This document shows, piece after piece, positions 18,252-27,046 of a stretch of 64,000 nt of DNA. Each line of letters begins with the position of its first letter. The first letter of the stretch is position 1. The stretch comes from Candidatus Hodarchaeota archaeon (GTDB taxonomy: Archaea; Asgardarchaeota; Heimdallarchaeia; Hodarchaeales; Hodarchaeaceae), in the NCBI GenBank assembly GCA_016840035.1, contig JAEOTC010000030.1:1-64000 (forward strand), read 5' to 3'. Under the pieces are notes generated by a model, which was given only the letters and a program-made list of their open reading frames with translations, did no database searches and was not told the DNA's origin. The translations under genes and the position numbers were made by a program.

Positions 18252-18652
18252 TTAAATTTCCTTCTATTCCTTGATGAATGGAAATTCACTTAATTAGAAT
18301 TAATAGAGGCATGTTTTCCAGATATTATGACAAAAATTCTAATCTCAGAACCTTGGGTGTAAAATAGATTTTGTAAAAGGAGAAAGTACTGTTTCCAGAA
18401 AAAGTTCAATCATGGAGATTTTTCTGATTTAGGAGTGCAGACATCAAAGATTTTTACTCAATAAGATAGTAATTTGGAGTACATATTCCGAAACAGAAAA
18501 ATCTTAAATAAATAAGGACAAAATATTATCCAAAGTCGCTAATCTAGCGTGTTGTATCTTTCAGTTGACTCTTAACTGTAAGTATTGCCCAAAAGTTCCA
18601 AAAACTGGTATTCGGATATAATAATCGAAATTTTGGCTGGTAATTTGTGTAA
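18252..18652. other. Intergenic region, 401 bases
   Basis: AT-rich divergent spacer between the small hypothetical gene and the RING-like gene. It should hold promoters for both. I see no tRNA, repeat or clear box C/D or H/ACA RNA in it. Confidence 0.6.
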
Positions 18653-19954
18653 ATGGATACTATAACAATTTTAGTAATAATTGGGGTATTATTAATAATC
18701 ATTCGAAAGCTTTGGAGTTCTAAAGGCAGAAGAGTGCAGGATGCAAGAGAATTTGAAACTCAAGGAAGATATTTGGACGCATTAGATATCTACTCTAAAA
18801 TATCAATTAATGAAGCCATAGATATGGTAATGCGAACGCCGGAAGCATCACAAATTTTAGCACTGAGAAGCTTAGAAAGAAAATTTCCTCCGCGAGCCTT
18901 AGAGAGAGCTTTTCTTAATTTAGCTAGAACTTACGCTTCTAAGAACGACCCACATAAAGCATCAAAAGCATATGTATTCGCTCGAAAACCTTTTGCTGCT
19001 GCAAAAGCATATATTGATGTAGGGGGTTTGGATTTCGTTCCAGCAGCCATTCAAGTTTTAGATCAGAACTCACAATTTATCCATGATCGAGATCAAGCAA
19101 TTAGAAACTTAGCTAGACATGCCTATTCCAATCAAAAATTCATAGAAGCTGCCGAACTCCTTCGTGCAATAGGTGCTGAGGAAGAAGCTAACACTGTATT
19201 AATAGCAGCTGCTTCTGAATTAAAAAAGCAAGGTTTTGACTCCTTAGCTAAGCAATATTTGTCTACAACAAGCCACCCTAGGAAAGCTATTGTACGTTAC
19301 CTTCAAGATATACAAAAAAGTTTCACTAAGGGAGATATTGAACAGGTTAGGCGATCTTTAAGTATAACTAATGAATTATTAGGAAATTTAAATCAGACTG
19401 CCGAAAAAGGACAAGAAAATGAAAGTAGAAAAATAAAAGAACAGGTACAAGAATTTGATAGACGATTGAAGGTATTAGATTCCGCAAGAGACCTTTTGAG
19501 AAAGAAAAAATTCAATCAATCTGTGGCTCTCTATGAGGAGCTCGTTGAGAGCTTCGGAGAGGAAGTTCCAGGATTTATTTATGCAGAAGCAGCACTAGCG
19601 AACGAAGAACATAATCCTACCTATTCTGCTTCCCTATATCAACAAGCTGCAGAACTAGTAAAATCGAAGGAAGCAGCAAAAACATTTAGATTTCGGGCAA
19701 AGAATATCGAAACAATTGCAGCAGGAGGATCTTCATCCTTTTCAACGATAACCGATTATCCTTCCGACCAAGATGTGGAAGAGAATTGCTCAGTTTGTCG
19801 AACAAAAGTTACTGATATAACAACCTTAGTACGGTGTCCAGAGTGTGGATCGCCTGCACATTATGCGCATTTAGCTGAATGGCTAAAGATTCGTGGGTTC
19901 TGTCCAATTTGCAAAAAGAAAATAAAAGTGAAGAATCCAAAAAGAAGGCAATAG
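18653..19954 (+). CDS. Membrane-anchored TPR-like protein with C-terminal RING-like zinc finger
   Basis: A 433-residue protein built as an N-terminal membrane anchor (about 3-19), an alpha-solenoid of TPR-like helix pairs (about 28-350, for example ARTYASKNDPHKASKAYVFA), and a C-terminal zinc finger. The ligands are C379, C382, C395, C398, H403, H406, C417 and C420, spaced C-x2-C-x12-C-x2-C-x4-H-x2-H-x10-C-x2-C, with a CPECG step and a Trp after the His pair. Eight ligands in this order resemble RING-type E3 ligases, though the middle is not the exact C-x-H-x2-C RING-HC order. The solenoid could recruit substrates at the membrane. It lies 8 bases from the convergent phosphatidyltransferase stop. 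No E2-like gene is in the window. Confidence 0.75.
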   Translation: MDTITILVIIGVLLIIIRKLWSSKGRRVQDAREFETQGRYLDALDIYSKISINEAIDMVMRTPEASQILALRSLERKFPPRALERAFLNLARTYASKNDPHKASKAYVFARKPFAAAKAYIDVGGLDFVPAAIQVLDQNSQFIHDRDQAIRNLARHAYSNQKFIEAAELLRAIGAEEEANTVLIAAASELKKQGFDSLAKQYLSTTSHPRKAIVRYLQDIQKSFTKGDIEQVRRSLSITNELLGNLNQTAEKGQENESRKIKEQVQEFDRRLKVLDSARDLLRKKKFNQSVALYEELVESFGEEVPGFIYAEAALANEEHNPTYSASLYQQAAELVKSKEAAKTFRFRAKNIETIAAGGSSSFSTITDYPSDQDVEENCSVCRTKVTDITTLVRCPECGSPAHYAHLAEWLKIRGFCPICKKKIKVKNPKRRQ

Positions 19955-19962
19955 CTTAAGGA

Positions 19963-20643
19963 TCAATTTTGCATTTCAGATTGTTGTTCTTTATGATATC
20001 TCTTTGCAAATAATAATCTCTGAAAGGCTGAAATATTCGAAGCAACCCCGATTATTAATACGATGACTGAAAGAATACCAAAATCAACAATAGGCCAGAG
20101 GTCTGTCATTATATTCTCAATGAGTAGAATTTCTAAAAGACAACCAATTGACAACAATGTTAGTTTTTCTTTTCTCTCAAAAATACCTTGAGTAGATGTC
20201 ATATTAAGGCCACCTCGTAGCTCTGCAGTTGAACGAACATAACTGGCCAGGATCATACCTTCAAAGCAAAAGAAAACTAATTCTGGATTTACATATCCTC
20301 CAATCATTATACCAAGTAGGAAGAAAAACTCTGAAACTCGGTCTAGGGTACGGTCTAACAAAGCTCCAAAATGGCCTGCGATACCTCTTGCTCTTGCTAA
20401 ACTCCCATCCATCATATCTAATAATGAGGAAACACCGAGTAGAAATGTCCCCAATAGCAATCCTAAGCTAGCTCCCACTAAAGGTCCAGCAGCATAGGCT
20501 ATACAACTACATATACTAGCACCAACACTTAACATGGAAATCATGTTTGGAGTAATTCGTGTACTTGCTAAGAATTTTCCAAAAGGAGCAAAAATTTCTT
20601 CATATCTCTTTCGTAAACCTTTTTTAGGATTGGCGTCTGTCAC
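19963..20643 (-). CDS. CDP-alcohol phosphatidyltransferase (archaetidylinositol phosphate synthase-like)
   Basis: A 226-residue membrane enzyme joining a CDP-activated lipid to an alcohol. The family signature D-x2-DG-x2-AR-x8-G-x3-D-x3-D is complete: DMMDGSLARARG followed by FGALLDRTLDR at about 72-97. Four to six membrane spans surround it. The TPNMISML start and overall size fit archaeal inositol- or serine-phosphate headgroup synthases; which headgroup is used cannot be read from the motif. Apparent GTG start at 20643. Confidence 0.82.
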   Translation of the reverse strand: MTDANPKKGLRKRYEEIFAPFGKFLASTRITPNMISMLSVGASICSCIAYAAGPLVGASLGLLLGTFLLGVSSLLDMMDGSLARARGIAGHFGALLDRTLDRVSEFFFLLGIMIGGYVNPELVFFCFEGMILASYVRSTAELRGGLNMTSTQGIFERKEKLTLLSIGCLLEILLIENIMTDLWPIVDFGILSVIVLIIGVASNISAFQRLLFAKRYHKEQQSEMQN

Positions 20644-20805
20644 GATAGTTTCCCACTTATCTGAGGTATCTTCTATTCAAATCTCTTGGATTTTTAGTAA
20701 ATGATAAATTTTTTGCGCTAATCATTTATAATGAGCGATTTTCTCACTTAACTTAAGGTAATAGTTTCAAAATACCATCGCTATTAGTTTAGAAGGAATC
20801 CTTAC

Positions 20806-21618
20806 TTGAGATTATTGAAAGATCATTTAACGGCTATTATACTTCAAAATCTAAATTCTGAAAATGTTGGAATTCTATATAGTGGGGGAATTGACTCCTC
20901 GATTTTATTGAAGATTTTAATCGAAGAAATTGGAATAGATAGAATAATCCCAGTAACTGTTGGAGAAAAAGGCAGTTATGATCTTAATAATGCCCTAAGT
21001 GGAGCAAAAGAGTTAGGAATAAATCTAAAAACTTGTTTCTTAGAAAAATCATTAATCGAAATTACATTGGATAAAATTTTGGATCTTAATGTGATTTCAG
21101 AGGTAAATAAACTAGCCATTGCAATCCCGTTGTTTATAGGTATGAATTTTCTGAGCGAAAATAAGATAAAATGTGTTTTTCTAGGTCAAGGTGCAGATGA
21201 ACTCTTTGGTGGATACAAAAAGTATGCAGAGCTATACAAAAACTCTGGGAAGGATTCTATTCGGACATTGATGGATTCCGACTTAGCTTCTCTAATGACT
21301 AATCAATTAGTTATGGAAAAAAAGATTGCTAAATATCTGGGATTACGATCTATCTACCCTTTCCTTTCTCCAGATGTAATCAAGTATGCACAATCAACTC
21401 CAATAGACCATCATATTATCTACAAAGAGGATGATCCCATAAGAAAGGCACTTCTTAGAAAATTGGCTGTTGATATAGGTTTACCTACAAGAATTGCAGA
21501 TCAACCTAAGAAAGCTCTTCAATATGGATCTGGAACAGTGAAACTCCTACGGAAAATTACCAAGGATGCTGGTTTTCCGAATTTACGAATGTGGTTTGAG
21601 GAAACCTTCCACACTTGA
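20806..21618 (+). CDS. Asparagine-synthase-like ATP-pyrophosphatase (synthetase domain only)
   Basis: A 270-residue protein equal to the C-terminal AMP-forming domain of asparagine synthetase B. The PP-loop is YSGGIDSSILL (about 25-35), and FLGQGADELFGGY near 125-137 is the second nucleotide motif. The N-terminal glutamine amidotransferase domain is absent and no separate amidotransferase is adjacent, so ammonia may be used directly or the substrate may not be aspartate. TTG 20806 is the likely start. Convergent with the metallo-beta-lactamase gene, 3 bases between stops. Confidence 0.78.
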   Translation: MRLLKDHLTAIILQNLNSENVGILYSGGIDSSILLKILIEEIGIDRIIPVTVGEKGSYDLNNALSGAKELGINLKTCFLEKSLIEITLDKILDLNVISEVNKLAIAIPLFIGMNFLSENKIKCVFLGQGADELFGGYKKYAELYKNSGKDSIRTLMDSDLASLMTNQLVMEKKIAKYLGLRSIYPFLSPDVIKYAQSTPIDHHIIYKEDDPIRKALLRKLAVDIGLPTRIADQPKKALQYGSGTVKLLRKITKDAGFPNLRMWFEETFHT

Positions 21619-21621
21619 AGA

Positions 21622-22701
21622 TTAATGATGTTCTGGTCTCTCATAGGAAGCAATAATTGAATTCTGATCCGCTTGAATTATGAAAGTTGTGGATGTATCA
21701 CGAATCTGGAATTGTGTATTTTTTATATTGTTAATTACATGTTTGATTTCTTTAGAACTATGACGAATCGAGAAATGAATAGGAAGTAATAGAAATAATT
21801 TTTTAAAACCATTCAAAGCATCAATTAAGGATAGAAGGTCAGTATGAAGATCAAGATGATAGCTATCGTTTTTACTCAAATATGTTGTCTCATGAATGAT
21901 AATATTACAATCAGAAAAGAAACTTAGAACTTTAGGATTAAGTGTAGTATCACCAGAATACCCCAGGACAACTTCTAAATCACGAAAGATATCTGATCTC
22001 TTGATTGATTTACCTTTAATTATAATAGGCTTTGTATTTGTTTCAATTTGTCTGAGAGTAGAATTGAAAGGTATTTTCAATTTACGAGCTTTATCTACAT
22101 CAAGTTTTACTTTCTTAAAAGTGAATTTATAGGCGACAGATCCTTGGGGTAGATGAGAATTATTTTCACACCTCAATTTGTAACCTGCTTCTGGGATAAA
22201 TATATCTCCTACATCTATCACTTCAATGTTTACAACTAGGTTAATAATTGTGCCAACTTCAATTGCTAGGTATTTATAAAGAAATTCAGCATCAGATATG
22301 GGAAAATTCGAATCCTTTAGTGAAAAGACTTCTTTCATCCGCAACTGTAGCGGAATCGTTGATCCTTTCGGTATTACAATATTGAGCGGTTCTTGCTCTC
22401 GTTTTTCTCTTTCGAGTAAGATTATTCGATGTAATATGTGAGGAAGGCCTCCCCAATGGTCAAAGTGCATATGTGAAAGAATGATGTGTGATATTTTCCC
22501 GAATGTGGGTTTTCCTAACGCTTTGAGTTCTGTATTTTCTGAGCTTCCTACCACTTGAATCCAGTTATTCTGAAATTTTTGAAAAGCCTGAATGATCTCT
22601 GAAGGACACTCGAATAAAAATCGATTATCAACCAAAAACGAGGTTGTGGCATCATCAGCGGTCGGTACTGTTCCCCGTGACCCTATCACACCAATGATCA
22701 T
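21622..22701 (-). CDS. RNase Z-like metallo-beta-lactamase hydrolase
   Basis: A metallo-beta-lactamase-fold hydrolase of about 359 residues. The beginning IGSRGTVPTADDATTSFLVD is typical of the RNase Z/phosphodiesterase group. The metal motif HMHFDHWGG lies near 75-83, with later YSGDTTLN and HETTYLS supplying further ligands and a final LPIHFSIRH. Substrate could be tRNA 3' ends or a cyclic nucleotide; the insert between 100 and 230 differs from standard RNase Z. I chose ATG 22701 because the conserved first strand begins there; a GTG five codons upstream is the alternative. Confidence 0.75.
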   Translation of the reverse strand: MIIGVIGSRGTVPTADDATTSFLVDNRFLFECPSEIIQAFQKFQNNWIQVVGSSENTELKALGKPTFGKISHIILSHMHFDHWGGLPHILHRIILLEREKREQEPLNIVIPKGSTIPLQLRMKEVFSLKDSNFPISDAEFLYKYLAIEVGTIINLVVNIEVIDVGDIFIPEAGYKLRCENNSHLPQGSVAYKFTFKKVKLDVDKARKLKIPFNSTLRQIETNTKPIIIKGKSIKRSDIFRDLEVVLGYSGDTTLNPKVLSFFSDCNIIIHETTYLSKNDSYHLDLHTDLLSLIDALNGFKKLFLLLPIHFSIRHSSKEIKHVINNIKNTQFQIRDTSTTFIIQADQNSIIASYERPEHH

Positions 22702-22914
22702 TATTTGTGGACACACCTAATGGTTTAAAGGAAGTAATCATGGCAAGAATATTTTTTGTCTTTAGGAGACAATTTTCTACCAAAATTAAAAAACTTAAAA
22801 TTAACCTTTTCTTCTTCGTTCTTTTCTTTTCCTTCTTCTTAGCCGTTTTTTCTTCCATTTTTCTCGCAAAATACTTCACACTACTTAGGAATTTGTTATA
22901 CGTGAATTTAAGTT

Positions 22915-23355
22915 TTATGCACTTTTTGATAGAGTTTCTTCAATCCATTCTTTAAATTTAGCTCTTGGAGCCGCACCTGCTCTTTGTGCTAATCTGTTAC
23001 CTGCTTTAAATAGTATAAAAGTCGGTACAGAAAATATACGATATTTGCCAGATGCTTGGGGGTTATGATCAGTGTTAATTTTAAGAAAAACAACCTTATT
23101 GGAGTATTCTTTACTTAACTCTTCATAAACAGGAGCCATCACTTGACATGGTCTACACCATGCATCTGCAGAAAAATCTACTAAGACAGGTAAGGGAGAA
23201 GATTGAATTAATCTATCAATGTTTGAATCGTCAACATGAGTGACACCCATTTGATTTACTTCATTAAAGAAAGATACGTTCTTTTTTAGCGATGAAGCCT
23301 TCTTTTTCAAAATCTCTTGAAGTTCAGGATCAAGGTCGGTCAATTTATCTACCAT
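22915..23355 (-). CDS. Thioredoxin with N-terminal extension
   Basis: A 146-residue protein. A helical, Lys-rich extension of about 38 residues precedes a standard thioredoxin domain with active site WCRPC (C67, C70), a cis-Pro loop VPTFI and the GNRLAQRAGA segment. It reduces disulfides using a thioredoxin reductase that is not in the window. The CRPC pair differs from the common CGPC and may shift its redox potential. A GGAGA sits just before ATG 23355. Confidence 0.9.
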   Translation of the reverse strand: MVDKLTDLDPELQEILKKKASSLKKNVSFFNEVNQMGVTHVDDSNIDRLIQSSPLPVLVDFSADAWCRPCQVMAPVYEELSKEYSNKVVFLKINTDHNPQASGKYRIFSVPTFILFKAGNRLAQRAGAAPRAKFKEWIEETLSKSA

Positions 23356-23724
23356 TCTCCTATCTGGTTGACGTATTTGTCACCATGTTCTTGGAACACT
23401 CTAAGCTACCCGAGAAAAAGAGGTTTTAAAAGGATTTCAGAGAACATTAGATTGAAATAAGTGATTCTGTTAAAGGATGATTCAAAGGAAATTCGATTTC
23501 TTGAACTCAAAGCATTCATCCAATAAAATGGATAAAATATGAGGAACCCCTACAATATATTTATCAGTCAGAGTAGGAAGGAAAACTGTATTCAGGAAAT
23601 ATCAGAAAATTATGAGACATCAACGAATTTACCAATGTAAAATGATTGATAAACAAACCCCAGGTCTCCTAAAACTAATACGATTTTAGCTCTCAACACC
23701 TCTATTTGCGCTGGAGGAGTCTCT
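23356..23724. other. Intergenic region, 369 bases
   Basis: AT-rich divergent spacer between thioredoxin and the glycosyltransferase. The last 12 bases hold a strong Shine-Dalgarno site; otherwise nothing recognisable. Confidence 0.55.
23713..23719 (+). promoter_or_regulatory. Strong Shine-Dalgarno GGAGGAG
   Basis: GGAGGAG sits five bases before an ATT codon at 23725. It decides the start of the following glycosyltransferase, whose frame between the stop at 23650 and the GT-A fold has no ATG, GTG or TTG. Confidence 0.6.
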
Positions 23725-24600
23725 ATTAAAATTCTGATTGGCATTCCACTACATAATGAACAAGCATATCTCCGTGAATGTCTTGTCTCTCTTTACGAGT
23801 ATCTACAATCAGAATGTCCAGATTACGACATTATTGTCCTTTTAGCTGACGATGGAAGCACAGACCAATCTCGTGAAATATATGAAGAACTCTCGTTGAG
23901 TTATAATCTAAAAACAATACGTCATGAGCAAGGGCCATTAGGGTATGGAAATACAATCCTCACTCTGTTCAAAGAAGCACGAAAAGGATATGATGTATTA
24001 ATTACGTTCGATGCCGATTTACAGCATGCTCCGTTTTCCATCAAAGAAATAATTGACAGAATGAAGGAGGATCCTCTTCTAGATTTGGTTTCTACTAGTA
24101 GGTATTTATCATACAGGTTCTGGAAAAATAATACAAAAGTTCCAGTCGATAGGTATGTTACAAATATGTTCCTTACGAGAACGATCAACGAAATTTTTGA
24201 TCTTAAAATTACAGATGCCTTTTGTGGATTAAAGGGGTACCGAGTAAAAATTCTTCCTTCTCAAATGGATCATGCAGGGTATTCTTTTCCATTGGTATTT
24301 TGGCATTACGTATATCAAAATAAATTATCTGTAGAGGAAGTAGAAACACCTATTATCTATAGAATAGATAGAAGATCTAGAGGTGAATGGAAAACAAGAA
24401 CCAATGATTATTTTCAGAAACTTGAATCTTTAATCGACACTGACACTTTGAAGAAAATAGTATCAGAATTTCAAAAGAGGACTATAACACAGATAACAGA
24501 AATAATTGACCATTATTCTGATTTTCCTATTTACACATATACTGACTTCTTTAAGATAAAATGGTTAGATGAAGAATCTAATAATCAAATAGAGGAGTGA
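23725..24600 (+). CDS. GT2-family glycosyltransferase (DPM-like), probable ATT start
   Basis: A 291-residue glycosyltransferase. The first strand ILIGIPLHNEQAYL, then LLADDGSTDQS, then the donor/metal motif TFDADLQHAP near 90-99, resemble polyprenyl-phosphate mannosyl/glucosyl transferases. No membrane span is seen, so it is probably peripheral. The first ATG in frame (23896) would remove the nucleotide-binding half, so translation must begin earlier. The best site is ATT 23725 behind GGAGGAG, with CTG 23734 as the next choice. It may glycosylate lipid carriers for surface glycans. It ends directly at the tRNA-Thr gene on the other strand. Confidence 0.8.
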   Translation: MKILIGIPLHNEQAYLRECLVSLYEYLQSECPDYDIIVLLADDGSTDQSREIYEELSLSYNLKTIRHEQGPLGYGNTILTLFKEARKGYDVLITFDADLQHAPFSIKEIIDRMKEDPLLDLVSTSRYLSYRFWKNNTKVPVDRYVTNMFLTRTINEIFDLKITDAFCGLKGYRVKILPSQMDHAGYSFPLVFWHYVYQNKLSVEEVETPIIYRIDRRSRGEWKTRTNDYFQKLESLIDTDTLKKIVSEFQKRTITQITEIIDHYSDFPIYTYTDFFKIKWLDEESNNQIEE

Positions 24601-24705
24601 AGCTGCTGGTGGGACTTGAACCCACGGCCAACAGATAACTCGGAAAAATCATAATTGAAGAGGAATCTTACGAGTCTGTCGCTCTACCAACTAAGCCACA
24701 GCAGC
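24601..24705 (-). tRNA. tRNA-Thr (CGT) with intron
   Basis: A minus-strand cloverleaf with acceptor GCTGCTG/CAGCAGC, discriminator T, T-loop TTCAAGT, and anticodon stem ACAGA/TCTGT with loop CTCGTAA. Anticodon is CGT. A 32-base intron (24637-24668) sits after position 37. Exon CTCG pairs with intron CGAG between two 3-base bulges (TAA, TTA), a textbook bulge-helix-bulge site for the splicing endonuclease. Mature length 73. A TATA-like ATTTATCATAAAT lies about 25-38 bases upstream. Confidence 0.92.
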
Positions 24706-25245
24706 TTATTTTCCTAATCTAAGCGTAAAGATTTATGATAAATACTATTTCTATCTATTTTGTATAATCTTAATAAATAGTCATTCATTTAGAAAAGAGG
24801 TATAGAGGAATCAAATATCTTGGAGATATATTGAGACATTCAAAAGTGAGAAAAATAAAGCGAATTTATGCTGTTCAGGTGAAGTTTGACCTCATAATAA
24901 TGAATTCGGGTTGCAGAATTCAAGCAATGATATTTCGAATTCAAAAACATTTAAGATTAGTTAAAAGATGAAAATATAAATAATTCTAATGTTGTTGCGT
25001 ATATGAAACTGATTTTCTTATTCTATTGTCATATTGAATTGTACCTACCCTCTGAAATCCATTCAAACACTTCTTAGCCTATTTAGTAAATTTGTCAGTT
25101 AGAAAGTTATATGAATTATATATAAAAAAGGTTAAACTTGAATTTAAGCAGAATTTAAGGCACCATTCCGTTCATGCAAAGATTTGTGTATATCTTCTGC
25201 TTTTATCTCATTAGATGTATTATCTAATTAAAGGAATGAATATAG
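24706..25245. other. Intergenic region, 540 bases
   Basis: Divergent spacer between tRNA-Thr and rpl14e. It holds a TATA-like element near 24730-24743 for the tRNA and a run ATTATATATAAAAAAGG near 25114-25130 that could serve rpl14e with a long leader. No gene or structured RNA is seen. Confidence 0.5.
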
Positions 25246-25524
25246 ATGGCTGCGATTGAAGTTGGTAGAGTTATTGTAAAGACCGCCGGACGCGAGGCGT
25301 TAATGAAAGCAGTGATCGTTGATTTAGTTGATCAAAACTTTGTTTTGATTTCCGGTGGTGGTGTATCCGCTGTAAAGAGACGTCGCTGTAATATTAAACA
25401 TATTCGCCCGTTAGATACCATTATTAGTATCAAACGGGGTGCTAAAGACGATGATATTCAGAAAGCGATAGATAAGGCGGGTCTTATTGACCAGATCAAA
25501 GAATCTTTACAAATTACTATCTAA
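25246..25524 (+). CDS. rpl14e: Ribosomal protein L14e (eL14)
   Basis: A 92-residue KOW/SH3-type protein of the large subunit. The beginning AIEVGRVIVKTAGREA, then AVIVDLVDQNFVLISG and VKRRRCNIKHIRPLD, are diagnostic of eL14. It is short, as in archaea, lacking the eukaryotic tail. Cbf5 follows 29 bases later, the usual archaeal neighbour. Confidence 0.93.
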   Translation: MAAIEVGRVIVKTAGREALMKAVIVDLVDQNFVLISGGGVSAVKRRRCNIKHIRPLDTIISIKRGAKDDDIQKAIDKAGLIDQIKESLQITI

Positions 25525-25553
25525 AATCACTTTTTCTTTTTTGGGGTCTTTTT

Positions 25554-26528
25554 ATGACTTCCCCTTTTTTTGAGAAGGTATCGAATTACCAGACAAATCC
25601 TGAGTTTGGACTGTCCCCTGAGAAACGTGACATTTCAGATTTATTAAATCGAGGAATCATTAATTTAGATAAACCTGCAAATCCTACCTCCCATGAGGTC
25701 ACTGCGTGGATTAAACATATTTTAAGTATTAATAAAGCAGGCCACGGTGGTACATTAGATCCCGCTGTTACGGGATGTCTACCAGTAGCTCTCGGTCGTG
25801 CAACCAAATCGTTACAAGTATTATTACCTGCAGGAAAAGAGTATATTTGCGTAATGAAACTCCACGAGCCGAAAACCCAAGATGAAGTAGAAGAAGTACT
25901 CAAAATCTTTCGTGGGAAAATTTATCAAACTCCTCCAGTAAGGAGTAATGTAAAAAGACAATTACGTGTAAGAAAAATATATTCCCTTGATCTCCTTGAA
26001 CATCTTGATTCACAGTTTACATTGTTACGAATTAAATGCGAAGCTGGAACGTACATTCGAAAATTGTGTCATGATATAGGATTAATATTGGGGACGGGTG
26101 CACACATGCATGAATTAAGACGTACACAGACTGGACCATTCAATGTTGAGAATAGTGTTACACTTCAGGATCTTGCTGATGCATGGTATTATTATAATCA
26201 GGAGGGTGAAGATCAATATATCCGTGAAATAATTAAACCCATTGAAGCGATATGTGTTCATTTACCTAAAATTTACATTCGTGACTCTGCGGTCGATGCT
26301 ATATGTCATGGTGCCCAGCTTACCCTTCCAGGAGTAATTAAATTTTCTAGAAATATCGATAAAAATACCCTGGTAGCTATTCTTACAATGAAGGGTGAAT
26401 TAGTAGCCTTTGGACGTAGTACCTTGACAAGTAGAAAGATTGCAGAGCTAAAAAACGGTATTTGTACGAAACCAATTGCTGTATTCATGGAAAAGAATAC
26501 ATATCCACCATCGTGGAAAGAAATTTGA
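25554..26528 (+). CDS. cbf5: tRNA/rRNA pseudouridine synthase Cbf5 (dyskerin homologue)
   Basis: A 324-residue catalytic subunit of H/ACA ribonucleoproteins. The TruB-type domain carries the motif KAGHGGTLDPAVTGCLPVALG (catalytic Asp within GGTLDP, about 67), followed by KEYICVMKLHEP and the CEAGTYIRKLCHDIG block. The C-terminal PUA domain (about 240-320) ends IAVFMEKNTYPP. It isomerises uridine in rRNA and tRNA under guide RNAs with Nop10, Gar1 and L7Ae, none of which is here. ATG start at 25554, co-directional with L14e. Confidence 0.95.
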   Translation: MTSPFFEKVSNYQTNPEFGLSPEKRDISDLLNRGIINLDKPANPTSHEVTAWIKHILSINKAGHGGTLDPAVTGCLPVALGRATKSLQVLLPAGKEYICVMKLHEPKTQDEVEEVLKIFRGKIYQTPPVRSNVKRQLRVRKIYSLDLLEHLDSQFTLLRIKCEAGTYIRKLCHDIGLILGTGAHMHELRRTQTGPFNVENSVTLQDLADAWYYYNQEGEDQYIREIIKPIEAICVHLPKIYIRDSAVDAICHGAQLTLPGVIKFSRNIDKNTLVAILTMKGELVAFGRSTLTSRKIAELKNGICTKPIAVFMEKNTYPPSWKEI

Positions 26529-26622
26529 TATCTGATTCTTCTCCTTCTAGAAACGGGTTGTAAACCTAAAAATGCATTTGTAACTGGTAAAAGAGTCCTT
26601 TAATCAATGTATTATTGAATTC

Positions 26623-27024
26623 CTATACCCTACGTCCTCTTCTTCCACCACGTTGTCTTGTACTATCGTGAGGAATAGGTGTTACTTCTTCAATTCTGGT
26701 AATCTGTAATCCTGAACGTGCTATTGCTCTGATTGCTGCTTGAGCTCCTGGACCGGGATTTCTTGCGCCAGAACCTCCTGGGGCTCGAACTTTTACTACA
26801 ATCTTCCTTATACCTTTTTCTTTGGCAGCTCTAGCAATCTCATGCCCAACTTTCATTGCGGCATAAGGAGACGATTGATTTCGATCTGCACGAACTACTT
26901 GTCCACCTGAAGACTTTGCAATCGTTTCAGCGCCAGTCATATCGGTTAAAGTAATAATTGTATTATTATACGAACTTAAGATGTGAGCGATACCAGTGGA
27001 AGGATTTTTACTTGCTTTAGACAT
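26623..27024 (-). CDS. rps11: Ribosomal protein S11 (uS11)
   Basis: A 133-residue small-subunit platform protein. Recognised by [47 protein letters not shown] and the basic end [18 protein letters not shown]. Third gene of S13-S4-S11. In many archaea RpoD (Rpo3) follows directly; here the convergent Cbf5 gene takes that place. Confidence 0.96.
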   Translation of the reverse strand: MSKASKNPSTGIAHILSSYNNTIITLTDMTGAETIAKSSGGQVVRADRNQSSPYAAMKVGHEIARAAKEKGIRKIVVKVRAPGGSGARNPGPGAQAAIRAIARSGLQITRIEEVTPIPHDSTRQRGGRRGRRV

Positions 27025-27046
27025 TTCTTATAACCAACGTGATAAA

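Noticed and set aside
22655-22955. ORFs on both strands between the metallo-beta-lactamase and thioredoxin genes
   Set aside because: A 74-residue Lys-rich frame and an 82-residue Phe-rich frame come from the same pyrimidine-biased stretch and overlap real genes; neither looks like a protein.
24890-24950. Repeated GAATTC words as a possible repeat element
   Set aside because: Only three short copies without a common spacer; consistent with AT-rich background.
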